This document shows positions 8,601-17,700 of a stretch of 48,450 bases of DNA, in pieces. Position 1 is the first letter of the stretch. Every line of letters begins with the position of its first letter. Below the pieces are notes generated by a model that had not been told where the DNA came from, made no database searches, and saw only the letters and a program-made list of their open reading frames with translations. Both the position numbers and the translations under genes were made by a program. Source of the stretch: Bacteroidota bacterium (GTDB lineage: Bacteria > Bacteroidota > Ignavibacteria > Ignavibacteriales > Ignavibacteriaceae). The stretch spans positions 1-48,450 of the forward strand of contig JAKAGZ010000016.1 of NCBI GenBank assembly GCA_021815365.1. Reading direction: 5' to 3'.

Positions 8601-9719
8601 TCAGCTTTTAAACTTCTCATTAATCTTTTCATCAATAAAAGTTTTTATTTTCTGCTCAAACACTTTTCTGTCATACTGCTTTGCATAATTTGCAAGAGTC
8701 AAAGGATTAAATTTGTTCTGTACCATTTCAAACTTTTCGACAGCTTGTTTGATCAGTTCAGGTTTCTGTTCGTTGAATAAAATTCCGTTCACGCCGTCCT
8801 GAATTGTTTCCGAAACACCACCTTTATTAAGTGCTATAACTGGAGTTCCGCTTGCTAATGCTTCAATGACTACAATCCCAAAATCCTCTTCGGCTGCAAA
8901 GATAAATCCTTTTGCCTTCTTCATATAGTTTTTATATTTCTCTCCGTTCAGGAAGCCGGTAAACTCAATATTGTTTCCGGCTTTTCTCCTGATCTTTTCT
9001 TCGTCAGGTCCGTCGCCGACAATAATTAATTTTTTATCGGGCATCATTGAAAAGGCTTCGGCAATTATATCAATTCTTTTATATGGAACGAACCGCGATG
9101 CAGTCAGATAATAATTTTCTTTTTCAGCACAGCATTCGAAACGATCAATATCCACAGGGGGATTTATCACGGTTGATTCGCGGTTGTAAATCTTTTTAAT
9201 TCTTTTAGCGATGTAATTTGAATTTGCAATAAAATGATCAGGTCTGTTTGCCGTGGCTGTGTCCCACATTCTTATATAGTGGAGTATCCATTTGGCAAAA
9301 GTTCCGCTTAACCCGCTTGATAAATTTGATTCCCTCAGATACTGATGTGTTAAATCCCAGGCATACCTGATAGGAGTGTGGCAGTAGCAAATATGAAGCT
9401 GGTTTTGATTTGTCAATACGCCTTTTGCAACAGCATGCGAGCTTGAAATAACGAGGTCATATTCTGAAAGGTCAAATTGTTCTATTGCAAAAGGGCAGAA
9501 CGGAAGCAGTTTCCTGTGATGATTTTTTGCAAAGGGAAGTTTCTGGATAAAAGAAGTTCTTGGCGGTTTATCTTTAAAAATTATTTTCCTTTCCTCTTCA
9601 GTGAGGAAATCGAATAACATAAATGTATCCGCATCAGGGAAAAGATTTGTGAAAGATTCCACGCATCTTTCTGATCCTGCATAACCGGTTGACCAGTCGT
9701 GTACTATTGCTGTTTTCAA
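8601..9719 (-). CDS. Glycosyltransferase family 4
   Basis: This is a GT-B fold retaining glycosyltransferase of 372 residues. It begins MKTAIVHDWSTGYAGSE, with the glycine-rich acceptor loop. The C-terminal nucleotide-sugar domain carries EEDFGIVVIEALASGTPVIA, the GT4 E-x7-E motif. The HICYCHTPIRYAWD segment is typical of mannosyl- or rhamnosyltransferases annotated WbaZ-like. The start codon is TTG at 9719 with no strong Shine-Dalgarno; the next methionine would remove the acceptor loop. It lies 21 bases before wcaJ and about 36 bases after the preceding GT4, so co-transcription is likely. Family is certain; donor and acceptor are unknown. Confidence 0.92.
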   Translation of the reverse strand: MKTAIVHDWSTGYAGSERCVESFTNLFPDADTFMLFDFLTEEERKIIFKDKPPRTSFIQKLPFAKNHHRKLLPFCPFAIEQFDLSEYDLVISSSHAVAKGVLTNQNQLHICYCHTPIRYAWDLTHQYLRESNLSSGLSGTFAKWILHYIRMWDTATANRPDHFIANSNYIAKRIKKIYNRESTVINPPVDIDRFECCAEKENYYLTASRFVPYKRIDIIAEAFSMMPDKKLIIVGDGPDEEKIRRKAGNNIEFTGFLNGEKYKNYMKKAKGFIFAAEEDFGIVVIEALASGTPVIALNKGGVSETIQDGVNGILFNEQKPELIKQAVEKFEMVQNKFNPLTLANYAKQYDRKVFEQKIKTFIDEKINEKFKS

Positions 9720-9755
9720 TGGTTACTCAAAAAGTAATATTTTGATTACGATAAT

Positions 9756-10916
9756 TTAAGCTAAATTGCAAAAAATAGAATCAAAAAGTTTTTTATAGCC
9801 CTCTGTAAAATTTTCGACGCTGTATTTTTCGGCAACTGTTTTTCTTGCGTTATTCCTGATCTCAGAGAATTTATCGGAGAATAAATTTTCAACACAAAAT
9901 TTAAGTTTGTCAGATAATGCTTTTACGTCAAGGGGGTTAACTAAAAAACCGTTTACACCGTTAGATAGAAATTCTTTTGGACCTCCAACATCCGAAGCGA
10001 TTACTATTTTTCCATAAGACATTGCTTCGAGAACCGAATATGAAAAAGATTCCGGAACAGTTGAGAAACTTACGAGGATGTCAAAACTGTTGTAAAGTCT
10101 GTCTTTATCTTTTTCAAAACTAAAAAAATGTACACTCTCTTCAAGACTATTTTCACTTATCAGAAATTTTAACTCCTCAAGATATTTCTCAGAGTCTTTC
10201 TCTCTTGTATTTCCATAAATTTTGAGATGAATATCCTCATTGCTTCTGATAACTTCCTTTGCTGCATTGATAATCATGTCAATCCCTTTCAGTCTTACAA
10301 TGCTGCCAACAACACCAATGCTGATCTGGTTGGATTTTTTATCCTGAATTTTTGCCGGCGGGAGTTCTATCCCGTTATTAATGATTAAGATTTTTTCGTC
10401 AGAGTATTTTCCTATTAATTCTTTTATATTTTCTTCCACAGATTTTGAAACAGCAATAAATTTCAGGATTCTTCTGTTGAGAAGCTTTATTATTTTTTCT
10501 TCAACGGAATTTTTCCTGTGGATAAGATGCTGTATCCCGATAAATTTTCTCCTCGTAAAAAAAGAAGCCGGCAAAGCATAGACAGCCGCAAAATTCCCGT
10601 TAGCAATTATCAGATCGATTTTATTTTTCAAAATTATTCTTACTAAACTTAAAGATGAAAGTTTTGCGTAGAACAGCGTCTTTAAGACTGCTGACAAACT
10701 CCATCCCCATTCAGCCCGGTAGAATTTTTTTAGCGAGCTGATATGAAACACATTTAAGCCTTCATTTTCAAATCTTTGGGAGACAGCATTTTGCGGGCTG
10801 GCAATATAAAATTTATATTCTGATAAATTCTTTGTCAGCCGGAGGATAAATTCCTCTCCCCCGCCCCAGCTATCCATTACAGAAATAATCAATATTTTTT
10901 TCTTTTTTTCATTCAT
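9756..10916 (-). CDS. Glycosyltransferase family 4
   Basis: A second GT4 enzyme of the left arm, about 386 residues. It opens with KKILIISVMDSWGGGEEF, where the glycine run forms the acceptor-side loop, and its donor domain has the E-x7-E motif in PESFSYSVLEAMSYGKIVIAS. GVVGSIVRLKGID marks the start of the C-terminal Rossmann domain. The frame opens at a TTG at 10928, but the ATG at 10916, just before NEKKKK, is the more likely start. It is the first gene of the minus-strand arm and faces the GT2 gene across a short divergent promoter region (10917-11085). Specificity is unknown. Confidence 0.91.
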   Translation of the reverse strand: MNEKKKKILIISVMDSWGGGEEFILRLTKNLSEYKFYIASPQNAVSQRFENEGLNVFHISSLKKFYRAEWGWSLSAVLKTLFYAKLSSLSLVRIILKNKIDLIIANGNFAAVYALPASFFTRRKFIGIQHLIHRKNSVEEKIIKLLNRRILKFIAVSKSVEENIKELIGKYSDEKILIINNGIELPPAKIQDKKSNQISIGVVGSIVRLKGIDMIINAAKEVIRSNEDIHLKIYGNTREKDSEKYLEELKFLISENSLEESVHFFSFEKDKDRLYNSFDILVSFSTVPESFSYSVLEAMSYGKIVIASDVGGPKEFLSNGVNGFLVNPLDVKALSDKLKFCVENLFSDKFSEIRNNARKTVAEKYSVENFTEGYKKLFDSIFCNLA

Positions 10917-11085
10917 ATTTATAATCAAAAATCTTTATTAACAAACGACTCCCCGACAACAGAATAACCTTATTCCATTATTCCTATGAATTTACTACAA
11001 ATGGTCAATCCTCCGATTACACTTAAGTTGTTTCTGAGGACATATATGATTCTGATAATTTCCTCTGAATCTGTATATTTAATAT

Positions 11086-11907
11086 ATGATTAAAATTTCA
11101 ATAATCACTCCTGCTTTCAACAACGAAAAGACAATAGAGCAGACGGTTGTTTCTGTAATAAATCAATCCTACCAGCGGTTTGAACACATTATTATAGATA
11201 ATTGCAGTTCAGACAGCACACTGGATATTGTAAAGAAGTTATACCATGGCAATAAGAAGAATGAAAAACTTAAAATTATTTCTGAACCAGACTGCGGGAT
11301 ATCCGATGCCTTTAACAAAGGAATAAAAATTTCGGGCGGAGATGTTATAGGTATACTTAACGCCGATGACTATTATTATGATAATTCAGTTCTGCAAAAA
11401 ATCTCAGATGCTTTTGAGAACGAAAATATTATCTACACACACGGAAATATTTTATTTGAAGATAGAAAATACGGCTCCAACATCCGCAGACCGCTGCTCT
11501 GCCCGGTTACGCAAGCGCTTCCGTTCAATCACCCGACTATGTTTTTCCGGAAAGAAGTTTATGAAAAACATGGTTTGTATAATGTTGATTACAAACAGGC
11601 TATGGATTTTGAATTTATATGCCGCCTTGAAAAAAGCATTGATGATTTCCGCTCAAAAGGGAAATATATAAATGGCGAACCGCTTGTTTATATGCGTGCA
11701 GGCGGATCTTCGTGGGAGAATGAACTTGGTTCCCTGGAAGAAGTGAAACGGGCTTTGATGAAATATGGTTTCTGGAATAAAGATGCTGAAAGATCATTCA
11801 ATGCGCGTATTTTCAGAACAAAGACAAAAAAAATTTTAGATTACCTCGGGCTTAATTCCCTTGTAAAGTTGTGGCGTAAAAATAAATGGGATAAGAAAAA
11901 CCATTGA
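11086..11907 (+). CDS. Glycosyltransferase family 2
   Basis: This is an inverting GT-A fold transferase of 273 residues and the first gene of the right arm. MIKISIITPAFNNEKTIEQTVVSVINQ is the family start. The metal-binding motif is in LNADDYYY, preceded by EPDCGISDAFNKGI, which places it with WcaA-like polysaccharide GT2 enzymes. FNHPTMFFRKEVYEKHG and the MDFEF segment follow in the usual order. The ATG at 11086 has only a weak Shine-Dalgarno. Its stop codon overlaps the TTG start of the flippase, so translation is probably coupled. The sugar is unknown. Confidence 0.92.
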   Translation: MIKISIITPAFNNEKTIEQTVVSVINQSYQRFEHIIIDNCSSDSTLDIVKKLYHGNKKNEKLKIISEPDCGISDAFNKGIKISGGDVIGILNADDYYYDNSVLQKISDAFENENIIYTHGNILFEDRKYGSNIRRPLLCPVTQALPFNHPTMFFRKEVYEKHGLYNVDYKQAMDFEFICRLEKSIDDFRSKGKYINGEPLVYMRAGGSSWENELGSLEEVKRALMKYGFWNKDAERSFNARIFRTKTKKILDYLGLNSLVKLWRKNKWDKKNH

Positions 11908-13271
11908 AGCTATTTATTCTGAAAACAAAAAACCTTATAAGGTTTGAAGGAAATTCCCGTTCGGATAAAGCAAAAAAGAATATCGTTCTGCTGTTTGTAT
12001 TTAATGCAGTAAATTTTGCTGCAACCCTTATCATTATACCTTTAACCCTGAAATATCTCGGCGCTGTTGAATATGGTGTATGGCTAACCATCAGTTCTGT
12101 TCTGACGTGGTTCAGTTATTTTGATTTCGGAATCGGGAACGGGTTAAGAAATAAACTTGCTGAAGCCATCTCAGAAAATTCTTTTGAGAAAGCCAAAACA
12201 TTTGTAAGTACAGCCTATGCTGTTTTTGGTCTTGGCATTTTGGCTTTGTGTATGGTCTTTTATATAATATATGGATTCATAAACTGGCAATTAATTTTCA
12301 ATGTACCGGAATACCTGGCTTCGAAGGTTAATGTACTGATTGCTGTGGTGTTTCTGCTTTTTTCACTTCAACTTTTTTTAAAATTAATTTACTCTGTAAA
12401 CCAGGCAGACCAGCGCCCTGCAGTCAATGGATTTTTAAGTGCATTAGTAAACATTTTCAGCGTTTTATTCCTGTTTATTATTTATAAGACATACCGGAGA
12501 AATATTGTGATGTTAGGAACAGGATTAAGCCTGATCCCTGTGATAATTCTGCTTCTTGCTTCATTGATATTGTTTTTAAAATATTACAAAAGAATAGCAC
12601 CGGCTTTTAAGAATATCCAATTTAAATATTCCAGTGTGCTGGTAAAACTGGGTGTTCAGTTTTTTGTAATTCAGCTTTCCAGCCTGGTTTTATTTGCTAC
12701 TGACAGTCTGATTATTACCAGGATTTTTGGTCCGGCGGAGGTTACTACTTATAATATTGCGTATAAATTATTTTATTTTATACCCTTATTTTTCAATATA
12801 ATTTTAACTCCGTTCTGGTCAGCATATACAGAAGCTTATGTGAAAGAAGATTTTCAATGGATACGTAATTCGACATCAAAGATAATTAAAATATGGTCTC
12901 TTTTATCAGTTGGTGCTGCTGCGCTCGTTTTTCTTGCAGAACCAATTTATAGATTATGGGTTGGCTCTGAAATAAAAATCCCATTTTACCTTTCAGCAGT
13001 AATGGGAGTATTTGTGATACTTTCTAACTGGAATAATATTTTTGCATTCTTTATTAATGGAGTAGGAAAGATCAGGCTGCAGTTCTATTCTTCAATTTTT
13101 GTTGCAGTGATAAACATTCCGCTTTCAATATATTTTGCGAAAAATCTTGGTATGGGGATAACAGGAGTTATGGCTGCGACGTGTGTTTGTGTTGCGGTGG
13201 GTTCTGTCTGGGCTCCGGTTCAATACTCAAAAATAATTAGTAGAAAAGCAGCGGGAATATGGTATCAATAA
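11904..13271 (+). CDS. Polysaccharide flippase (Wzx/MOP superfamily)
   Basis: This membrane protein of 455 residues has about 12-14 helices spread over the whole length. It begins after a basic N-terminus with NIVLLFVFNAVNFAATLIIIPLTLKYLGAVEYGVW, the N-terminal pattern of Wzx/RfbX-type lipid-linked oligosaccharide flippases. It would move the undecaprenyl-linked repeat unit across the inner membrane. The start is TTG at 11904, overlapping the stop of the preceding GT2 in a TTGA arrangement; no ATG occurs until well inside the first helices. Context between glycosyltransferases supports the role. No polymerase (Wzy) was recognised nearby. Confidence 0.9.
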   Translation: MKLFILKTKNLIRFEGNSRSDKAKKNIVLLFVFNAVNFAATLIIIPLTLKYLGAVEYGVWLTISSVLTWFSYFDFGIGNGLRNKLAEAISENSFEKAKTFVSTAYAVFGLGILALCMVFYIIYGFINWQLIFNVPEYLASKVNVLIAVVFLLFSLQLFLKLIYSVNQADQRPAVNGFLSALVNIFSVLFLFIIYKTYRRNIVMLGTGLSLIPVIILLLASLILFLKYYKRIAPAFKNIQFKYSSVLVKLGVQFFVIQLSSLVLFATDSLIITRIFGPAEVTTYNIAYKLFYFIPLFFNIILTPFWSAYTEAYVKEDFQWIRNSTSKIIKIWSLLSVGAAALVFLAEPIYRLWVGSEIKIPFYLSAVMGVFVILSNWNNIFAFFINGVGKIRLQFYSSIFVAVINIPLSIYFAKNLGMGITGVMAATCVCVAVGSVWAPVQYSKIISRKAAGIWYQ

Positions 13272-13274
13272 TTT

Positions 13275-14042
13275 ATGAATTGTAAAATTTGCAGCTCAGA
13301 AGTAAAAAAAAATTTTAAGAAGAAAATTCTGAACAAGTATGATGTTCAGTTTTTTCATTGCAATAACTGCGGTTTTCTTTTCACCGAAGAACCTTACTGG
13401 CTTGCCGAAGCTTACAACAGTGCAATAAATATTTCAGACACTGGAATACTAGACAGAAATATTTATTTCAGCAAAGTTGTTTCCTCCCTCATTTATTTCT
13501 TTTTTGATAAAGAAGGCGTCTTTCTTGATTATGCCGGCGGATACGGAATATTTACCCGCTTGATGAGAGATATCGGCTTTGATTTTTACTGGTCCGATAA
13601 GTACTCACAAAATTTGTTAGCACGCGGATTTGAATATAAGAAAATAAAAAAAGCTCAGGTTGAGGCTCTCACAGCATTCGAAGTCTTTGAGCATCTCGTT
13701 GACCCGCTTGAAGAAATTAATAAAATGCTCGCCGTTTCTGAAAACATTTTCTTTTCGACAAAACTATTGCCTGAGCCAGTGCCGGAAGACTGGTGGTACT
13801 TCGGGTTCAATCACGGTCAGCATATTGCTTTTTATTCAAGGGATACGCTGACTTTTATCGCCAATAAAAACGGTTTAAGGTTTTATAGTTTTGGAGAAAT
13901 TCATTTGTTCACCAGAAAAAAAATAAGCCCGCTTTTATTCTCTGTGATTGTAAAGCTCAGCAAATACGGGATAGCTTTCTTTATTGCAAAAATAATAATG
14001 AAAAGTAAAATTTGGGGAGACCATGTTTTGTTAGAGAAATAA
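13275..14042 (+). CDS. SAM-dependent methyltransferase with N-terminal zinc ribbon
   Basis: This is a class I methyltransferase of 255 residues. The N-terminus has a four-cysteine zinc-binding site (Cys3, Cys6, Cys29, Cys32). The SAM loop is FLDYAGGYGIFTRL at about 82-96, followed by YWSDKY and by FEVFEHLVDP, a typical post-motif. Such enzymes in polysaccharide loci methylate sugars or sugar nucleotides. It begins three bases after the flippase stop and ends 19 bases before the GT9 gene, so it is in the operon. Methyl acceptor and position are unknown. It could alternatively modify a lipid-linked saccharide or cap a chain. Confidence 0.87.
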   Translation: MNCKICSSEVKKNFKKKILNKYDVQFFHCNNCGFLFTEEPYWLAEAYNSAINISDTGILDRNIYFSKVVSSLIYFFFDKEGVFLDYAGGYGIFTRLMRDIGFDFYWSDKYSQNLLARGFEYKKIKKAQVEALTAFEVFEHLVDPLEEINKMLAVSENIFFSTKLLPEPVPEDWWYFGFNHGQHIAFYSRDTLTFIANKNGLRFYSFGEIHLFTRKKISPLLFSVIVKLSKYGIAFFIAKIIMKSKIWGDHVLLEK

Positions 14043-14061
14043 TTATGTCTCCAAATTAATA

Positions 14062-15228
14062 ATGATTTCACTTTACACAAAAAAAATACAGAATCTTTTT
14101 AATTATCTGCAGTTAAGCATTTTACTTTTCTTCGTAAGATTGAGGAGGCATAAAATCAATCCCGGCACGTTACTCATCATCAGGCTCGACTCGATCGGCG
14201 ATTATATTGTGTTTAGAAATTTCCTTAGCGCAGTTAAGAACAGCGAACAATACCGGGGCTACAAGATCACTCTTTGTGGTAATATAATCTGGAAAAATCT
14301 TGCCGAAAATCTTGACAAAATCTTTGTTGATAATTTTATCTGGATTGACAGGAAAAAATTCTACAAAAAAATAAAGTACAGGTATAAAATCCTGAGAGAG
14401 ATCTGTAAAAATGGTTATGAAGTAGTAATCGAAACGACTTACACAAGAGAAATATTGTTTGGGGATTCGATTGTAAAAGCGAGCAGAGCCCGGGTTAAAA
14501 TCGGAAGTGAGGGCGCTTTGGACAAGCATGCTAAATGGAAGAGAGAGCTTATCTCAGATAAATATTATACAAAGCTGCTGCCGGCAGGAAACGATAATTT
14601 GTTCGAGTTCTACAGGAACAAAGAATTTTTTCAGCATCTGCTTAATACTGAACCAAACATAAAGGATACAAAAATCGATCTATCCGGCTACAAATTAAAA
14701 TTTAATTTGCCTGCTAAATATGTTGTAATATTCCCCGGCTCAAGCGATGTAAAACGAAGATGGTCAGCAGAAAATTTTTCTGTTATAGCTAATTACATTA
14801 TTAAAAGATATTCATTAAAAATAGTGATACCTTTATCAGGGAATGAAGCCAAGATAACCAGCTCGATCACTAAAAATTTACCGGCTGAAAGTTTTATTGA
14901 TCTGACAGGACAGACAGACTTAACAGGTCTCGCTAAAGTTTTGCAGAGCGCATTATTCCTGATAACAAATGACACAAGCGCAATGCACTTTGCCGCAGCA
15001 GTAAAAACAAAATTTATTTGTATATCGAACGGCAGCTACTTCGGCAGGTTTCATCCTTATCCTGCTGAAATATTTTCCGGCGCTCATTATGTTTACCCCG
15101 ATGAAATAATGAAAAACCTCAACAACCATGATGAACTCAGCAGGCAATACAGGTTCGGCTCAGATCTCGATATTAACAGTATCAGTCCGGCTTTTGTAAT
15201 CAGCCTTATTAATAAATTGATTCAATAA
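14062..15228 (+). CDS. Glycosyltransferase family 9 (heptosyltransferase-like)
   Basis: This is a GT-B fold enzyme of 388 residues related to LPS heptosyltransferases WaaC/WaaF. The N-terminal domain opens with LLIIRLDSIGDYIVFRNFL, the conserved R-x-D-x-x-GD acceptor loop. The donor domain carries FPGSSDVKRRWSAENFS, LTGQTDLTGLAKVLQSA and the NDTSAMHFAAA motif. It probably adds heptose or another sugar to lipopolysaccharide core or an equivalent. It sits between the methyltransferase and a WaaE/KdtX-like GT2, a neighbourhood that fits core assembly. Donor sugar is not determined. Confidence 0.9.
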   Translation: MISLYTKKIQNLFNYLQLSILLFFVRLRRHKINPGTLLIIRLDSIGDYIVFRNFLSAVKNSEQYRGYKITLCGNIIWKNLAENLDKIFVDNFIWIDRKKFYKKIKYRYKILREICKNGYEVVIETTYTREILFGDSIVKASRARVKIGSEGALDKHAKWKRELISDKYYTKLLPAGNDNLFEFYRNKEFFQHLLNTEPNIKDTKIDLSGYKLKFNLPAKYVVIFPGSSDVKRRWSAENFSVIANYIIKRYSLKIVIPLSGNEAKITSSITKNLPAESFIDLTGQTDLTGLAKVLQSALFLITNDTSAMHFAAAVKTKFICISNGSYFGRFHPYPAEIFSGAHYVYPDEIMKNLNNHDELSRQYRFGSDLDINSISPAFVISLINKLIQ

Positions 15229-15244
15229 TATTATTTTAATTAGT

Positions 15245-16015
15245 ATGATTAAAATATCATCTATTATAATCGCGAAAAACGAGGAGTCAAACATCGGCAG
15301 GTGTATTGAAAGCCAGCTCGGCTGTATTGATGAAATAATTGTGCTTGTGGATAACAGGACTACCGACAGAACTTTTGAGATTGCTAAAACATTTTCTCGT
15401 GTTAAAGTACAAACTGTAAGCTGGCAGGGATATTCTTCAACTAAAAAATTTGGTGTGTCTTTAGCTTCCAATGAATGGATATTCTGGATTGATGCTGATG
15501 AAGCTGTTACAGATAAACTTTGTAAAGAAATTAATAATTTTAAAACTAACGTCCCGCAATTTTCCTCTTACTCTGTACCGCGTAAGGCTTACTTCCTTGG
15601 CAAATGGATCAGGCACAGCGGGTGGTATCCCGGAAGAGTAACCAGGCTGTTCAATAAGAATCAAGCCAGCTTCAGCGATAATGATGTTCACGAGCATCTC
15701 GTTGTGAATGGTTTAACAGGCAGACTTGAAAACGACCTCGATCATTTTACCGACCCGACTATACACCATTATTTTGAAAAGTTTAATCGTTACACTACAC
15801 TTGCTGCAGAAGAAATGCTAAGGGAAGGAAGAGATTTTAAAATCTCAGATATTCTCCTGAGACCCCCTTTTATTTTTATAAAGATGTATTTGCTGAAAGC
15901 CGGATTTTTAGATGGTATTGAAGGGCTTATCCTGGCAGTATTTTCTTCAGCGTATGTTTTTACAAAATATTGTAAATTTTGGGAGTTGAAAAGAAAATCG
16001 GGAAATAAAAAATGA
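15245..16015 (+). CDS. Glycosyltransferase family 2, WaaE/KdtX-like
   Basis: This GT2 enzyme of 256 residues begins KISSIIIAKNEESNIGRCIES and has the DxD-type motif in IFWIDADEAV. SFSDNDVHEHLVVNG and HHYFEKFNRYTTLAAEEM are the C-terminal features of the WaaE/KdtX (beta-1,4-glucosyltransferase-like) group, which modifies inner-core heptose in other bacteria. The pairing with a GT9 enzyme directly upstream strengthens a lipopolysaccharide core role. Its stop overlaps the NAD kinase start (ATGA), so the operon runs on into a housekeeping gene. Specificity is inferred only from similarity. Confidence 0.9.
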   Translation: MIKISSIIIAKNEESNIGRCIESQLGCIDEIIVLVDNRTTDRTFEIAKTFSRVKVQTVSWQGYSSTKKFGVSLASNEWIFWIDADEAVTDKLCKEINNFKTNVPQFSSYSVPRKAYFLGKWIRHSGWYPGRVTRLFNKNQASFSDNDVHEHLVVNGLTGRLENDLDHFTDPTIHHYFEKFNRYTTLAAEEMLREGRDFKISDILLRPPFIFIKMYLLKAGFLDGIEGLILAVFSSAYVFTKYCKFWELKRKSGNKK

Positions 16016-16953
16016 CAGCGAAATCATTAAAGAACAATAAAGTGAAAAGAGACCCGGTCATAGGAATTATTGCAAATACAAATAAGGAAAAAGTTTTCCC
16101 GGTGATCTCAAACTTTGTAAATAAGCTCCGGGAAAATCATCTCAGATTTTTAATAAGCAGCAGTGTGTCTGAACACCAGGAGAAATTAACCACACCAATA
16201 AAAAAAACAGAATTCGTAAAAGATGAAAAGCTTTATAAGAACAGTGATATGATAATTTCTGTTGGCGGCGACGGCACAATGCTGAACACTTCTTATAACG
16301 CCCAGTTTTACGATAAGCCTGTGCTTGGCGTGAACCTCGGCAAGCTTGGTTTTCTTGTTGAGACAAGCGTAGACCAGCTTGATCAGCTCATAAAAGAAAT
16401 TAAAGCCGGCAGGTATTCAATTGATGAGAGAATGCTCATTTCCGGCGAATGTATTGGGCATCAGCTTCAGAAACTTTATGCGATAAATGATGTTGTGGTT
16501 GATAAAGGCGGATGGCCTAAAATGATCGAGATAGAAATTAATGTTGACGGCGAATATGTTACTACATTTTCTGCCGATGGACTGATCATCGCAACGCCGA
16601 CAGGCTCAACAGGTTATTCGATTTCAACCGGCGGACCAATTGTAAGCCCTAAAGCTGATGTAATAACTTTAAGCCCCATCTCTCCGCACAGCCTTACAAT
16701 GAGACCCCTTGTTATTCCCAGCAGTCAGGAGATTACGATCAGAACGAACTCGCTCCATAAAGAGCTGCACATTAACTGCGACGGGCAGAGAGTATTTGCT
16801 TTTCCGCCGCCGCTTGAATTGAAAATTACCAAAAGCAAAAAGTCAGTTAAGCTTGTGCATACTTCATTGACAAATTACTTTGAAACGCTGAGGAAAAAAT
16901 TATTATGGGGAATTGACCTGAGAAATAATTCAATGAACAACAGTGATACCTGA
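16012..16953 (+). CDS. nadK: NAD kinase
   Basis: This cytoplasmic enzyme phosphorylates NAD to NADP using ATP or polyphosphate. In 313 residues it shows the GGDGTML motif at 85-91, the GVNLGKLGFL segment, NDVVVDKG and the TPTGSTGYSISTGGP motif. All are diagnostic for NadK/PpnK. The C-terminus extends some 20 residues beyond the last conserved strand, which is common. It is translationally coupled to the preceding glycosyltransferase by a 4-base overlap. The thioredoxin-like gene begins 16 bases after its stop. Assignment is certain. Confidence 0.97.
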   Translation: MTAKSLKNNKVKRDPVIGIIANTNKEKVFPVISNFVNKLRENHLRFLISSSVSEHQEKLTTPIKKTEFVKDEKLYKNSDMIISVGGDGTMLNTSYNAQFYDKPVLGVNLGKLGFLVETSVDQLDQLIKEIKAGRYSIDERMLISGECIGHQLQKLYAINDVVVDKGGWPKMIEIEINVDGEYVTTFSADGLIIATPTGSTGYSISTGGPIVSPKADVITLSPISPHSLTMRPLVIPSSQEITIRTNSLHKELHINCDGQRVFAFPPPLELKITKSKKSVKLVHTSLTNYFETLRKKLLWGIDLRNNSMNNSDT

Positions 16954-16969
16954 TGTTTATGGAGACAAG

Positions 16970-17521
16970 ATGAAAAAATATATTTTATTGCTGTTTTTCT
17001 TTTTATCAGCAAACACATTCGGACAGGAAATAAATTATATGAGCAAAGATCCAATTACCGGCAAACCAATGCTGACAGGCTATTGTAACCGCGAAGCTTT
17101 CAACGACACTTCATTCTCCTGGTGGTTCAACTCCGAGTATAATATGTATGAAGTAGATTCAGCTTCTCTTGATAAGATCTCAGACAAAATAAAAAACGCA
17201 GACATAACAATTGTAATGGGAACGTGGTGCAGCGACAGCCGGACGCAGGTTCCGAGATTTTATAAAATACTTGACTATCTGAAGTATCCCTCAGATAAAG
17301 TAAAGCTGATTATGGTTGACAGGGATAAGAAAGCCTGCCCGCCGAAGTTTCAACGCAGGCGGGGGAAATCACCCATAGCGGATGATGAAGCTGCCGGCTT
17401 GAAAATTAATTTAGTCCCGACCATAATATTTTATGAAGATGGAAAAGAGAAAGGAAGAATAGTCGAAGCTCCGGCAGAAACTCTTGAAAAGGATATGGTG
17501 AGGATTATAAAGAGGAATTAA
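16970..17521 (+). CDS. Exported thioredoxin-like protein with in-frame palindromic insert
   Basis: This thioredoxin-fold protein has about 183 residues and a signal peptide (MKKYILLLFFF to NTFGQ). The usual CxxC is replaced by WCSDSR, so only one active-site cysteine remains. That variant is common in Bacteroidota thioredoxin-like proteins with the GTWCSDSR...PRF motif. LVPTIIFYEDGKEKGRIVE holds the cis-proline. I chose ATG 16970 over an upstream GTG (16943) because TGGAGAC precedes it and the signal peptide then starts normally. Residues about 122-133 (ACPPKFQRRRGK) are encoded by a G+C-rich palindrome (17333-17364) and sit between a conserved strand and the PIADDEAAG segment. They look like an added loop. 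Reductase activity is uncertain. Confidence 0.86.
   Translation: MKKYILLLFFFLSANTFGQEINYMSKDPITGKPMLTGYCNREAFNDTSFSWWFNSEYNMYEVDSASLDKISDKIKNADITIVMGTWCSDSRTQVPRFYKILDYLKYPSDKVKLIMVDRDKKACPPKFQRRRGKSPIADDEAAGLKINLVPTIIFYEDGKEKGRIVEAPAETLEKDMVRIIKRN
17333..17364. repeat. G+C-rich palindrome inside coding sequence
   Basis: The arms GCCTGC/GCAGGC (17333-17338, 17355-17360) and the overlapping CCCGCC/GGCGGG (17338-17343, 17358-17363) make a strong hairpin in an otherwise A+T-rich gene. The 32-base piece reads through in frame of the thioredoxin-like gene as a Pro/Arg-rich stretch. Its form (CCCGCCGAAG...GCAGGCGGG) resembles palindromic repeats that I recall as common between genes in environmental bacterial genomes. 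Confidence 0.7.
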
Positions 17522-17621
17522 TAACGTTTATATTCGACCAAATCAAAGGATTTTTTGTTATAAATTTACAGTACATTCTCTGTATTGTTTTACTGTCCTG
17601 TTTATTATTCAGCACATTTAC

Positions 17622-17650
17622 TTGACAGTATTAATAATTAATAGTAAAAT
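17622..17650 (+). promoter_or_regulatory. Candidate sigma-70-type promoter
   Basis: TTGACA at 17622-17627, exactly 17 bases, then TAAAAT at 17645-17650, ending 50 bases before the ATG at 17701. This matches the -35/-10 consensus closely, in a 179-base gap between convergently unrelated plus-strand genes. Bacteroidota primary promoters can use other boxes (TTTG/TAnnTTTG), so this is a sequence match rather than proof. Confidence 0.5.
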
Positions 17651-17700
17651 AAAATAATTGAAACAAAATTTAATCCTGATTTCTGGTTTAAAGGGTTCAA

